14,377 nucleotides of DNA from Symbiodinium natans (GCA_905221605.1 CAJNDS010002001.1:1443001-1457377), one strand, 5' to 3'; shown: positions 1-8,134, numbered from the stretch's first letter. Notes: generated by a model not told the origin, from the letters alone. Numbers and translations are program-made.

Positions 1-442
1 AGAGCAGGACTTCTTTGCCTGTCCAACACGGACTTAAATAAGGAAACTACAGGCGTGCTCAAATCTTGAACCCTGCTCTCCTGATAGCGTACTGTCGATC
101 AATTTTGTAGGGTTAAGGGGTTTAGGCACGGCTCTGCTGAAATCCCATGGTGGGCACACCCCCAGCCCCCTCCCCCCCCTCCCCGTCCCCCCTCCCCCCC
201 CTTCCCCCCCCTGCCCCAAAGACGCGAATCCTTACAGGACTTCTAAAACCCCTTAAGCCCTAAACCTGAAACTTCAACCCGAACCCTCTGGTTCCGGTGC
301 GACTCACTGAGCCCACCACTTAATTACAACCAACACCCTCAAACCCTAACATGTTTGGGCATGAGGGCTTACTGGCTGGTTCTTGATTAGGGCCCTGCAT
401 ACAATCGCTTATAGGGAAAGTATAGGGCCTTCATTCCCTCGT
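1..442. other. Spacer with C-rich tract, no gene recognised
   Basis: Mostly non-repetitive spacer in which no gene is recognised. Bases 159-217 are a pyrimidine tract of C runs of 4-9 broken by single T or G, which gives the opposite strand a Gly/Arg-rich 61-codon open frame that is plainly compositional. Isolated heptamer remnants such as ggggtttagg near 117 and ccctaaacc near 258 suggest decayed telomere-like DNA. Confidence 0.7.
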
Positions 443-498
443 CCTAAACCCTAAACCCTAAACCCTAAACCCTAAACCCTAAACCCTAAACCCTAAAC
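443..498 (-). repeat. Interstitial telomere-like array (CCCTAAA)n
   Basis: About eight nearly perfect tandem CCCTAAA heptamers, with the G-rich strand on the minus strand. This is the Arabidopsis-type telomere unit, shared by plants, many algae and coccidia/chromerids. It lies inside the window with non-repetitive DNA on both sides, so it is interstitial here rather than a chromosome end. Confidence 0.95.
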
Positions 499-1142
499 TC
501 GGTTTCAGGGTCTGGTCTTGAGGGTGCGCGGTCTCACAGCCATGACGGTGCACGCCTGCAAGTCTCCCAAGAATCCACGGTGCAGGGTGGGGCAGGGGGG
601 GTGCCAAGAACGCCTGAATAAACCCAAACAGGACCTGAATCCCCTAAGCTCCCAAACTCGAGGACTCGAGGAGCTAGGGGCCACCTCGACCCCCTCCACC
701 CCCCCTCCCCCTTCCCCCGCCCCGCCCCCAAACACCCACACAAAAGTCAGCTCTATGCCTCGGTACAGATGTATGTGCACCGAGGCGGATGAGCCAAAAA
801 CTCGGAGCAACTGATGCCAGTCATTGTGTACTCTGGGGGGCTGTAATGCTAGAATAAGGTTTCATGTTGTTTCTTTTTTTATTTGGGGGGGTATAATTAA
901 TAATGATATAGGGATCAGGAGCAAATGCTATTCGTAATTATTCCGGCCCCTATATTGCCTGAACCTCGGGTTTAGGGTAGAGAAGTTGAGAGAGTGGACA
1001 TCGACTCTAAACCTATGGAAGCAACTTCGCATCCATGGCTGGTGCGGTCTGCAGTCTCCTTCCCTCGAAGCCACCAACCCAAGACACCCACACCCGCCCT
1101 ACACCCAATCCATAGCCTCAGGACAAACATGGGAGTCCAGTC
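499..1142. other. Non-repetitive spacer with C-rich tract
   Basis: No gene can be supported. Open frames of about 100 codons occur on both strands over the same bases (about 505-814) and become Pro/Ser/Thr-rich or Gly-rich across the C-rich tract at 690-730, which is typical of chance frames. The rest (about 815-1142) includes an AT-rich patch near 865-945 with no recognisable motif, and one TTTAGGG remnant near 970. Confidence 0.65.
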
Positions 1143-1246
1143 GGGTTTAGGGTTTAGGGTTTAGGGTTTAGGGTTTAGGGTTTAGGGTTTAGGGTTTAGG
1201 GTTTAGGGTTTAGGGTTTAGGGTTTAGGGGTTAGGGGTTTAGGGGT
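1143..1246 (+). repeat. Interstitial telomere-like array (TTTAGGG)n
   Basis: About 12 almost perfect TTTAGGG units, followed by two or three GGGG variants before the array decays into unique sequence. The orientation is opposite to the block at 443-498. Confidence 0.95.
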
Positions 1247-1540
1247 TGAGTTGGCTAGGGGCGTCAGCCTTGATGGCATGGGGTCATCATCTTCAGTGGC
1301 AAAAACTCTACACCCTAAGCCCTAAACCCCAAACCCCAAACATCCTGTGCCATATCAGCTGCTCCCCTGTTTCGCGCCGAAAGTTCGGCGAAGCTCCAGG
1401 AATGTACACGAAAAAATGGGCGTCAGCAAACATAAACGCCGGAAGGTGCAAAGCTTTCCAGTGCTCAGGGACTAAATTAAGTTTAGGCTGTCCGGCTGTG
1501 CTCCTAGCAAAAACCCTTACCCCTGTCACCCTCCACCCTC
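1247..1540. other. Spacer with short CCCTAAA remnant
   Basis: Contains a degenerate C-rich heptamer stretch at 1311-1340 (CCCTAAG/CCCCAAA variants). An open frame of 100 codons crosses this spacer into the next telomere-like block, so it translates repeat sequence, and a 73-codon frame lies opposite it. No gene is supported. Confidence 0.6.
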
Positions 1541-1650
1541 AACCCTAAACCCTAAACCCTAAATCCTAAACCCTAAATCCTTAACCCTAAACCCTAAACC
1601 CTAAACCCTAAACCCCAACCCTAAACCCTAAACCCGAAACCCTAAACCCA
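1541..1650 (-). repeat. Interstitial telomere-like array (CCCTAAA)n, imperfect
   Basis: About 15 heptamers with scattered variants (CCCTAAAT, CCTTAA, CCCGAAA, CCCCAA), more diverged than the neighbouring arrays. It is followed within 50 bp by a 22-G homopolymer and then by an oppositely oriented array at 1791. Confidence 0.93.
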
Positions 1651-1699
1651 AGGGGATGACCCCCTATAGTTGTAACGAAATATAGGGGCTGGACGAGGT

Positions 1700-1790
1700 G
1701 GGGGGGGGGGGGGGGGGGGGGAGGGAGCCTTTTTCATTCCAAACAAAGGGGGGGCGTGGGTGGGGGGGGGGGCGGGGAGGGGGGATTAGC
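1700..1790 (+). repeat. Poly-G run (22 G) and G-rich tract
   Basis: An uninterrupted run of 22 G at 1700-1721 is followed by further runs of 7-11 G between 1748 and 1784. Homopolymers of this length are unreliable in sequencing, so the exact lengths are uncertain. The tract lies between a CCCTAAA array and a TTTAGGG array. Confidence 0.9.
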
Positions 1791-1910
1791 GTTTAGGGTT
1801 AGGGTTTAGGGTTTAGGGTTTAGGGCTTAGGGCTTAGGGCTTAGGGCTTAGGGCTTAGGGTTTAGGGTTTAGGGTTTAAAGGTTTGGGGTTTAGGGTTTA
1901 GGGTTTAGGG
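1791..1910 (+). repeat. Interstitial telomere-like array with GGGCTTA variant cluster
   Basis: Standard TTTAGGG units flank five consecutive copies of the variant GGGCTTA at 1823-1857, then standard units resume with a few substitutions (tttaaagg, ggttTgggg). Adjacent copies sharing one variant show that a mutated heptamer was itself amplified in tandem. Confidence 0.95.
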
Positions 1911-2502
1911 CAATGCCCTCATTCCCTAAGAGCCAGGAGGTAAAGCATGAGCAGTCTCCAACGCTCCCGATTAAACGCAGGTTGAGTGGTGGAGTGCGGA
2001 GGGCTTAGGGTGTAGAACCCCATCGAGCCCCAAAAACCCAAACTCTAAACCCCTTAACCCTACACCAATGAGAGTGCCACGTCGCAAAGAGGCTCTCAGC
2101 GGGCTTTACAAGTACATGTTTCAGCATTTTAGAGTTTAGGGTTTAGGGAACCCTTGCCTCAAATCTAAACCCAAAGCAAAAACTTTTGGGGCTGTAGCAT
2201 CCTAAGTGATAGAATTCAGGGTGGAGCCTACACCCTAGACTTCACCATTTCTTCCAGCCAAGCCCGGGCACCTTGCAAAAGAAAACCTTTCAATTTAGTG
2301 GGGTTTTTGGATTGAGGTATTTAGGGGTGAACCCGCAACCCTCGACCCCAACCCTCGACCCTCAACCCTAAACCCTAATTTAGGAGCTCAGGGATTAGAG
2401 ATGAGGGCTTTTGAAGGGTTAAGCCAGACACCGGGGGACGACCAGATTGCCCGGTAGAGCCCTAACTAAAGGTTTAGGGTTTAGGGTGACCACCAGGGCC
2501 AG
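1911..2502. other. Spacer with small telomere-like islands
   Basis: No gene recognised. Short heptamer islands occur at 2133-2148 (TTTAGGG), 2336-2379 (degenerate CCCTCGA/CCCTAAA) and 2471-2486 (TTTAGGG); the rest is non-repetitive. Confidence 0.6.
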
Positions 2503-2579
2503 AACCCTAAGCCCTAAGCCCTAAGCCCTAAGCCCTAAGCCCTAAGCCCTAAGCCCTAAGCCCTAAACCCTAAACCCTA
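2503..2579 (-). repeat. Telomere-like array dominated by CCCTAAG variant
   Basis: Eight consecutive CCCTAAG units at 2505-2560 followed by two canonical CCCTAAA units. CCCTAAG is the complement-strand version of the GGGCTTA variant at 1823-1857, so the same variant has been amplified in both orientations about 700 bp apart. Confidence 0.95.
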
Positions 2580-2818
2580 TACCCGCGCCAGCAGCTGCTG
2601 TCTTTGGGTCCCCAATGGTCAAGAAGAGCCTGAACCTTCAACCCTAAATGCCACAGATCATATGAACCTGCAACAGCAACACACCCTAAACCCGAGAACG
2701 CAAGGAAAAGGCAACACGGGTGACTTTGAGAACTTCTTCCTTCAACCCTCGGTTCGGCGACGGACACGACCAAAAAGGCGTCTACGTGACAGAGGGGCTG
2801 TCGGGCGCGTGGGTTTGA
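2580..2818. other. Non-repetitive spacer
   Basis: No gene, RNA or repeat recognised. A 67-codon minus-strand frame here has no recognisable domain and starts inside the neighbouring telomere-like array. Confidence 0.5.
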
Positions 2819-2871
2819 GGGGTTAGGGTTTAGGGTTTAGGGTTTAGGGTTTAGGGTTTAGGGTTTAGAGG
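2819..2871 (+). repeat. Interstitial telomere-like array (TTTAGGG)n
   Basis: About seven nearly perfect TTTAGGG units. A second small degenerate island of the same orientation follows at 2996-3026. Confidence 0.93.
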
Positions 2872-3138
2872 GCTCAAAGGGTGCTAGCCCCCTGAACCCT
2901 AAAGTCGGTGAGGGCTTCGGGGGCCTCCAGGGCTCGGCGATGAAAGATTTGTGGGTTTTTGGGGGGGGGGTATCTGAGGGGTGCTGTAGGGTGCTGGTTT
3001 AGGGTGTAGGGTTTAGGGTTTAGGCCTAAATCCCCAACTCCTTTGCACCGTGCTCTTCCCCCACCCCGTCATCTTCCCGTCGCGCGAAGCGACCCTTTAG
3101 TGACAGGGTCGCACGTCCACTTCGGCCACAGGCTTCCG
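2872..3138. other. Spacer with short TTTAGGG island
   Basis: Non-repetitive sequence with a 10-G run near 2960 and a TTTAGGG/TGTAGGG island at 2996-3026. No gene recognised. Confidence 0.5.
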
Positions 3139-3255
3139 CATAAAAAAAAATAATAAGAAGAAGAAGAATAATAACAATAATAATAGTAGTAATAGTAATA
3201 ATAATAAGAATAATAACAATAATAATCAAAATAGTAATAATAATGTTCATAATAT
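3139..3255. repeat. AAT-rich imperfect trinucleotide tract
   Basis: Imperfect (AAT)n with AAG, AAC and AGT triplets, opening with a 9-A run. The minus-strand reading gives a long Ile/Leu/Thr run that looks like a hydrophobic peptide but is a direct by-product of ATT triplets. The tract contrasts sharply with the GC-richer surroundings. Confidence 0.9.
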
Positions 3256-3316
3256 AGGGTCGGAATAGTTACAATTACTATTCCCTTGTGGTTCCTTTGT
3301 TATTGTACTATAACAA

Positions 3317-3353
3317 CCCCCCAAAACCCTAAACCCTAAACCCCCAAAACCCT
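3317..3353 (-). repeat. Short telomere-like block (CCCTAAA/CCCAAAA)
   Basis: Four to five heptamer-like units, two of them carrying extra C or A residues. Confidence 0.85.
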
Positions 3354-3465
3354 ATTCAAATTATTAAGGCCCCTATGTTAGCTTTATTCCGGGTTGGCGT
3401 GCTTTGAAGAGAGGCCCTCTAAATTCGCAAGCCCTCAGCCAGGCCTTCGACCTTTTTGAACCCGA

Positions 3466-3528
3466 GGGTTTAGGGTTTAGGGTTGAGGGTTTAGGGTTTA
3501 GGGTTTAGGGTTTAGGGTTTAGGGTTTG
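3466..3528 (+). repeat. Interstitial telomere-like array (TTTAGGG)n
   Basis: About nine units, one carrying TTGAGGG. It faces the CCCTAAA array at 3612 across an 83-bp spacer, a head-to-head arrangement. Confidence 0.94.
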
Positions 3529-3611
3529 GTAGGGTAGCCTAAACTAGCCAGGTACCCGTCAAGCAGATACTTACAACATCCATTCCCCATGAGGGTACCT
3601 GGACCTATCCG

Positions 3612-3682
3612 GCCTAAACCCTAAACCCTAAACCCTAAACCCTAAACCCTAAACCCTAAACCCTAAACCCTAAACCCTAAAC
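3612..3682 (-). repeat. Interstitial telomere-like array (CCCTAAA)n
   Basis: Ten consecutive perfect CCCTAAA units, ending at a short T run. It is oriented opposite to the block at 3466-3528. Confidence 0.95.
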
Positions 3683-3802
3683 ATTTTTTCTCATAACGGC
3701 CTAAGAATCCCAAGTAAGCCTTCATAAGCCCTAACACGGCAATCTGGCCCTCTTACACCCCCCTCCCCTTCACTCCCTTGGTTGCTGCTGAGTTTAGCGT
3801 TG

Positions 3803-3888
3803 AGGGTTTGGGGTTTAGGGTTCTAGACCCTAAACCCTAAAGCCTAAACCCTAAACCCTACACCCTAAACCCTAAACCCTAAACCCTG
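3803..3888. repeat. Head-to-head telomere-like junction
   Basis: TTTAGGG-type sequence (gggtttaggg at 3811-3820) is joined through ttctaga to CCCTAAA-type sequence (ccctaaaccc from 3828), forming a near-perfect palindrome centred on CTAG. The C-rich arm continues with CCCTAAA and variants (GCCTAAA, CCCTACA) to 3888. This is the geometry expected where two telomeres fuse end to end, although it could also arise by local inversion. Confidence 0.85.
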
Positions 3889-3996
3889 GGTGCATCCCAG
3901 GGTTGGTGTCCACGGTGCCCGGCACCCTGACTCTAAACCATATAAACCCTATACGCTCCAGAACCTAAGTTCCTCTAAGCTCTATAGTCTCTATAG

Positions 3997-4118
3997 CTCT
4001 AAACTCTAAACCCTAAACCCTCTAAACTCTGCACCCTATCACCCCATAAAACAAAAAACGCTTATAACTCTCTAAACCCTAAACCCTAAACCCCAAACCC
4101 TAAACCCCAAACCCTATA
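3997..4118 (-). repeat. Two small degenerate CCCTAAA blocks
   Basis: Blocks at about 3997-4030 and 4071-4118 hold CTCTAAA, CCCTAAA and CCCCAAA units separated by about 40 bp. Just upstream (about 3973-4010) a CTCTA/CTATAG-rich stretch may be a decayed part of the same array. Confidence 0.85.
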
Positions 4119-4295
4119 GACCCTTCTGTGCTGAGCGGAAGCCTTCATATGTGTCCCCAAGGGCAATGGCCGAAGTGCGACGGCCCAAGCGAAGCGGGAA
4201 GTTTTTCTGGGGCCTGATCTACTGCTGGGCCCAAAAACACTGGGAGCTCCGCAGGATAAAATGTCTAGGCTTTGAAGGCACCACGGTGGTCTTGA
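4119..4295. other. Non-repetitive spacer
   Basis: No gene, RNA or repeat recognised. Confidence 0.5.
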
Positions 4296-4386
4296 GGGGT
4301 TTAGGGTTGAGGGTTTAAGCTAAACCGTAAACCCTAAACCCTAAACCCGTAAACCGTAAACCCTAAACCCTAAACCCTAAACCCTA
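4296..4386. repeat. Second head-to-head telomere-like junction
   Basis: A short TTTAGGG-type stretch (4296-4316) meets CCCTAAA-type units (4317-4386) at gggtttaagctaaaccg, again palindromic, here centred on AGCT. The C-rich side includes three CCGTAAA variant units. Confidence 0.8.
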
Positions 4387-4459
4387 GACGACCCTCAGTC
4401 CTACACACCTGTTTCCCGCGCCTCCCAACGCCAACGTACTTGTCCAATAACGCCCCTGA

Positions 4460-4588
4460 AACCTAAACCCTAAACCCTAAACCCTAAACCCTAAACCCTA
4501 AACCCTAAACCCTAAACCCTAAACCCTAACCCTAAACCCTAAACCCTAAACCCTAAACCCTAAACCCTAAACCCTAAACCCTAAACCT
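4460..4588 (-). repeat. Longest telomere-like array (CCCTAAA)n
   Basis: About 18 nearly perfect CCCTAAA units over 129 bp, with one CCCTAA hexamer slip near 4527. It is the longest and least diverged block in the window, so probably among the most recently formed. Confidence 0.96.
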
Positions 4589-5026
4589 TAGGACTAACTA
4601 TTCTTCTAAGGGCCATCCTAGTATTCGACGGGAGCCCCTTGTGAATGGTTACCCAGAGCCTGCGCCACCCAGCCATGGCAAAGCCTACGCTGGTGGCACC
4701 GAGAGCATTGCGATCATTGAACCATCAACTCTAAAACCCTAAACCCTAAACCCTCTAAGACCCGGCTTTCGCACCCCGAAGCTGCCAACCGGGACCTGGA
4801 CAGCCTGCTAGAAGTACTTTTAGGGCCCCCTAGATCCCATAAAACCTTCAGCCCCGAAACTTTTCAAAAATCCTAAACCCTAAACCCTAAACCCTAAAGC
4901 CAGAATCACCTCGTAAGGTCCGACGGAACGTCTCGAGACGGCGGAGCTTACTCTGCAGGTCCTGCCCGAGTGGCCGCATCTGCCTGGCAGGATGGGGGAA
5001 CTGTTGGCTTAGGGGTTTTGGTGGTT
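4589..5026. other. Spacer with two small CCCTAAA islands
   Basis: No gene recognised. CCCTAAA islands lie at 4730-4757 and 4871-4898; the remaining sequence is non-repetitive and moderately GC-rich. Confidence 0.55.
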
Positions 5027-5190
5027 GTAGGGTTTAGGGTTTAGGGTTGTAGGGTTTAGGGTTTAGGGTTTAGGGTTTAGGGTTTCGGGTTTAGGGTCTT
5101 AAGGGTGGTAAGGGTGTCAGGGATGCTAGGGTTCAGGGTTTCTAGAGGTTTAGGGCTTTAGAGGTTTAGGGTTTAGGGCTTTAGGTTTGG
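5027..5190 (+). repeat. TTTAGGG array grading into degenerate repeats
   Basis: 5027-5098 holds about nine good TTTAGGG units (with TGTAGGG and TTTCGGG variants). 5099-5190 decays into AAGGGTGG, CTAGGGTTCAGGG and GAGGTTTAGGGCTTTA units, a visible gradient of divergence within one array. Confidence 0.9.
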
Positions 5191-5482
5191 GGGGGCTTCT
5201 CAAAAAGCTGTTGTCATGCAAGTGCCCTGGTCCCAGACACCGCGCTACCCTTCTTGAGCCCGAAACCACGAAAACCCTAGCGAACCCACAAACCCTGCAA
5301 CATCCTTTAACCGAACCCTCACTGAGATACCCTTAGCCTCAAGTGGCATTCCGGGTTGTGAGGGTCTCGGAAGGGAAGCCGTGTTTCTTCTAGATTCAAA
5401 GGCCTGGCTTTTTCCAGTATTCGGGGTTAGGCTGGCTCCTGGACCACCCCTTTGCCGGATTGATGGCGACAAGTATTTTTCA
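5191..5482. other. Spacer carrying a TAGATTC..AGGCC motif
   Basis: No gene is supported; a 75-codon minus-strand frame over this stretch shows no recognisable domain. The motif ctagattcaaaggcctggc at 5390-5408 recurs in similar form at 5574, 13616 and 13691, so part of this spacer belongs to a dispersed degenerate repeat. Confidence 0.5.
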
Positions 5483-5510
5483 CGGTTTAGGGTTTAGGGT
5501 TTAGGGTTTA
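5483..5510 (+). repeat. Short TTTAGGG block
   Basis: Three to four perfect TTTAGGG units; the last intact heptamer array before the satellite region. Confidence 0.92.
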
Positions 5511-5789
5511 TGGTTGTTCGACAGGTATCCTTGACGCCGTGTCAGGTGGAATTTCAAATTCGCAGCCCTTGCCTTTTAGATTCCGAGGCCCGGCCTGTCA
5601 AGTTGGCTTGTAAGCAAAGACCCGAAACCCTAAACCCCGAAATTCTGAAGAGGACATTCTGGACTTCCTTAGTTGCTGAGTTCATAAGCCCCAAAAAAGT
5701 GTACACCTTCAGTTCTGTAGAGAATCTAGCATCCCAAAAAAGTGTATAAAGTGTGCTCACACGGGAACGACTTGACTTTAAACAGGACC
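5511..5789. other. Spacer with a 14-bp direct repeat
   Basis: Overlapping open frames of 79 and 85 codons lie on opposite strands with no recognisable domain, so neither is called. The 14-mer CCCAAAAAAGTGTA occurs at 5690-5703 and again at 5733-5746. The dispersed motif ttttagattccgaggcc begins at 5574. Confidence 0.5.
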
Positions 5790-5912
5790 TCACCCTGCCC
5801 AGAAACTCCAAAACCCCTTAATTAAGGAATATGCCTTAAATCATATTGGGGTTCCTGTTCTACTTTAAGCGATACTCCTTAATTAAGGGGTTTTAGAGTC
5901 TCTGGGTGGACT
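5790..5912. repeat. Fold-back inverted repeat with TTAATTAA arms
   Basis: A perfect 19-bp inverted repeat (5810-5828 and 5876-5894, arm sequence tccttaattaaggggtttt) separated by 47 bp. With mismatches the pairing extends outward to about 5794/5910 and inward towards about 5840/5864. It could be the remnant of a fold-back or MITE-like element, or a decayed long palindrome; no transposase or clear target-site duplication is visible. Confidence 0.8.
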
Positions 5913-5961
5913 CCCAAACACTCACAGGGTCCTGAGGAGCCCGGCAAGCTTGACTTTACAC

Positions 5962-6046
5962 GGGGGGGGGGGGGGGGGGGGGCCACCAAAGCGCGATATA
6001 TGGTACTCCCCCCCCTGCCCAAGAACATATATATATATATATATAT
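5962..6046 (+). repeat. Poly-G run, GGTAC/poly-C motif and (AT)10 tract
   Basis: A run of 21 G at 5962-5982, then atatatggtactcccc followed by a C-rich stretch and cccaagaaca, then (AT)10 at 6027-6046. The order AT-rich, GGTAC, poly-C, CCAAGAA, (AT)n is repeated near 12.2 kb, and in the reverse direction (in part) near 13.87 kb. Confidence 0.9.
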
Positions 6047-6300
6047 GTGGCAGGGATTTTTAGGGTTTATTTTGCTTAGCGCCTTTCTTCACAAGATATA
6101 TTAGCTAATAAGAATTCCTTTTTTAATATGTTATTTATTATATAATAATGCTAGCATAGGGTATATAAGATATATGATATAATATATAATATATAATATA
6201 TCATGCGACTATAGTGAGTTTTACATTTCCTTCAGAATGTATTCACATAAGAGTATATGTTATATAATGTAAAAGAAGAATTCCCCAATTCTATGTGTTT
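6047..6300. other. AT-rich junction DNA
   Basis: AT-rich sequence with imperfect TATA-type dinucleotide runs and a hairpin-capable segment at 6174-6204 (atgatata facing tatatcat). It separates the telomere-like domain from the satellite. No gene is recognised. Confidence 0.6.
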
Positions 6301-6381
6301 CATTCCTGACCGGAAATGAGTCAGTTCAGGTGTCTCAGTAAGCCCTGCGAACATGGATTCTAACATGGATATTGTCTAAAA

Positions 6382-6475
6382 TTAATATTGACATCAAGTG
6401 GAGTATTCATGGTGATTCTTATATGAATAGTAATGGTAGTGTCAATACTGATGTTGGTATCAAGGTCGGAAATGA
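6382..6475 (+). repeat. Satellite module B, forward copy
   Basis: AT-rich module of about 90 bp running from aatattgacatcaag through a stretch like atagtaatggtagtgt to aatactgatgttg, and joining directly to ggtcggaaatgaa of the next module A. Similar forward copies lie at about 6716-6810, 7060-7135 and 7225-7310, each ending at the same junction with module A. Confidence 0.8.
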
Positions 6476-6715
6476 ACCAGTCCAGGTGTCCAGGTGTCTT
6501 GCGAAGCCCTGTGATGTTCATCGCAAGTCAGGAATGAATCAGTCCAGGTGTCTTAATAAGCCCTATGGCAATATGGTGATTCATTCCCGGCCGAAAATGG
6601 ATCAGTCCAGGTGTCTCAGTAAGCCCAGCGAGAGATAACTATAATAATACATACACATAACAATACTAGAAATAGTATCAGTATTGGCATCCATTCATAC
6701 GGATATTATCTTTGA

Positions 6716-6810
6716 GCTTAATATTGACATGAATTTGAGAAGTAATATTCATTCTTATATTACTCGTGATGGTAGCGTTAATACTGATGTTGATATCATG
6801 GTCGGGAATG
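6716..6810 (+). repeat. Satellite module B, forward copy
   Basis: Starts cttaatattgacatgaa and ends gatgttgatatcatggtcgg. It shares the order of conserved words with the copy at 6382 but has diverged substantially. Confidence 0.75.
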
Positions 6811-7059
6811 AGTCAGTCCAGGTGTCTTAAGAAGCCCTGCCAGGTGTCTAGTGCGCTCTGCGTTGATTCCTTTCTGACCACGGCCGGAAATGAAACACGT
6901 CATGTGTCTGAGAAAGCCCCGCAGTGATTCTTCTCTGGTCGTACGTCCAGGTGTCTTATATGCCCTGTGGCGATTCCTTCCTAGCTGGACATGAATCAGT
7001 CCAGGTGTCGCAGTAAGCCCAGTGCGAACACATGCAAAAGAATTTTTGAATACTGAAGT

Positions 7060-7310
7060 GAAAATTCATATTTAGTCTGATGTTAATGGTACTCGTAATC
7101 GCAATACTGTTGTGGATTCCAAGGTCGGAGATGAATGAATCAGTCCAGGTGTCTTAGAAGGTGTCGAAATGAATCAGTACAGGTGTGTGGGAAGCCTTGC
7201 GCTCGATGATTTCATGTGAATGCACGATTTAATATTGATATTGATATCAGTACTGATTTTTCTAGCCGTAGTAATAGAAAAAACAGTATTTCAATCACAC
7301 AAAATTCAGG
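7060..7310 (+). repeat. Two diverged module B copies with module A between
   Basis: Module B-like stretches at about 7060-7135 and 7225-7310 are separated by two damaged module A copies (cagtccaggtgtcttag and cagtacaggtgtgtgg). The second module B retains aatattgatattgatatcag but loses the gttaatactgatgttg segment. Confidence 0.6.
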
Positions 7311-8134
7311 TCGGAGAATGAATCAGACCAGCTGTCTTCATAAGCCCTGCCAGGCGTCGAATACGTCCTGCGGCGAATCATTTCGGCCCAGAAATGAACC
7401 AGTCCAGTCGTCTTAAAAGCACAGTGCTGATTCTTTTCGGGCCGGAATCCCAGTGTTGATTCATTTCGGGTCGGAGACGAATCACCTCAGGTGTCTCAGC
7501 ATTGATGCATTTCGGGCCGGAAATGAATCAGTCCAGGTGCCTTAAAAACACAGTCTTGATTCATTTCGGGCTGGCAATGAATCAGTCCAGGCGCCTTCAG
7601 AGGCCCGGCGTTGATTATTTCGGGTCAGAAATCAATCAGTCCAGGTGTCTTAATGAGCCGTGTGTTGATTCATTTCTGGTCGGCGTTGAACCAGCCTCGT
7701 GTCTTACTTAATTATCCCTGCGATGAGCTAATTCGGAGCGGAAATGAATCCTGGATTGATTCGTTTACGACCAGAAAAGAATCACCACAGGGCTTTCTCA
7801 CGGCCGTGGCCGGAAAGGAATCAACGCAGAGCGTACTAGACACCTGGCTCGGCTTATTAAGACACCTGGACTGATTCATTTACGACCTTGATATCAACAT
7901 CAATATTAACACTAGCATCACGAGTAATATAAGAGTGAATATTACTTCTCGAATTGACGTCAATATCAAAGTCAAATTAAGTACCCGTGTTCATGAAATC
8001 GCACAGAGCTTACTGAGACACCTGGACTAATTCAACTAATTCATTTGACCATAGCGACATAGGGCTTATTAAGACACCTGGACGGTCACCTGGACTGACT
8101 CATTCCTGACCCGCAATGAATCATCACAGGGCTT

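Larger units (their letters stand above)
6301..7735 (+). repeat. Palindromic satellite, left block (forward orientation)
   Basis: About 17 recognisable forward copies of module A: conserved linker CAGTCCAGGTGTCTT then AATAAGCCCTG, followed by a dyad with half-sites GATTCATTTC and GAAATGAATC around a GC-rich centre such as GGGCCG. In 7430-7690 the units follow one another at about 46-55 bp. Copies differ by many substitutions and small indels. Four module-B stretches interrupt the block. No long open frame exists; short frames repeatedly contain NQSRCL-like peptides because the linker recurs in the same phase near ATGAAT. Confidence 0.9.

Noticed and set aside
443-498. True chromosome end
   Set aside because: Unique sequence lies on both sides, and heptamer orientation alternates throughout the window.
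505-814. Overlapping open frames of about 100 codons on both strands
   Set aside because: They run antiparallel over the same bases, take their composition from a C-rich tract and show no domain.
1246-1548. 100-codon plus-strand open frame
   Set aside because: It starts and ends in telomere-like repeats, contains translated heptamers, and has an opposing frame over the same bases.
3026-3250. Ile/Leu-rich minus-strand frame resembling a membrane peptide
   Set aside because: The hydrophobic run is just ATT triplets of an AAT-rich simple repeat.
5245-5811. Open frames of 75-85 codons on both strands
   Set aside because: No recognisable domain, mutual overlap on opposite strands, and they contain dispersed repeat motifs.
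6130-6290. TATA-like promoter sequences
   Set aside because: The whole stretch is TA-rich simple sequence and no transcript or gene lies downstream to support a promoter.
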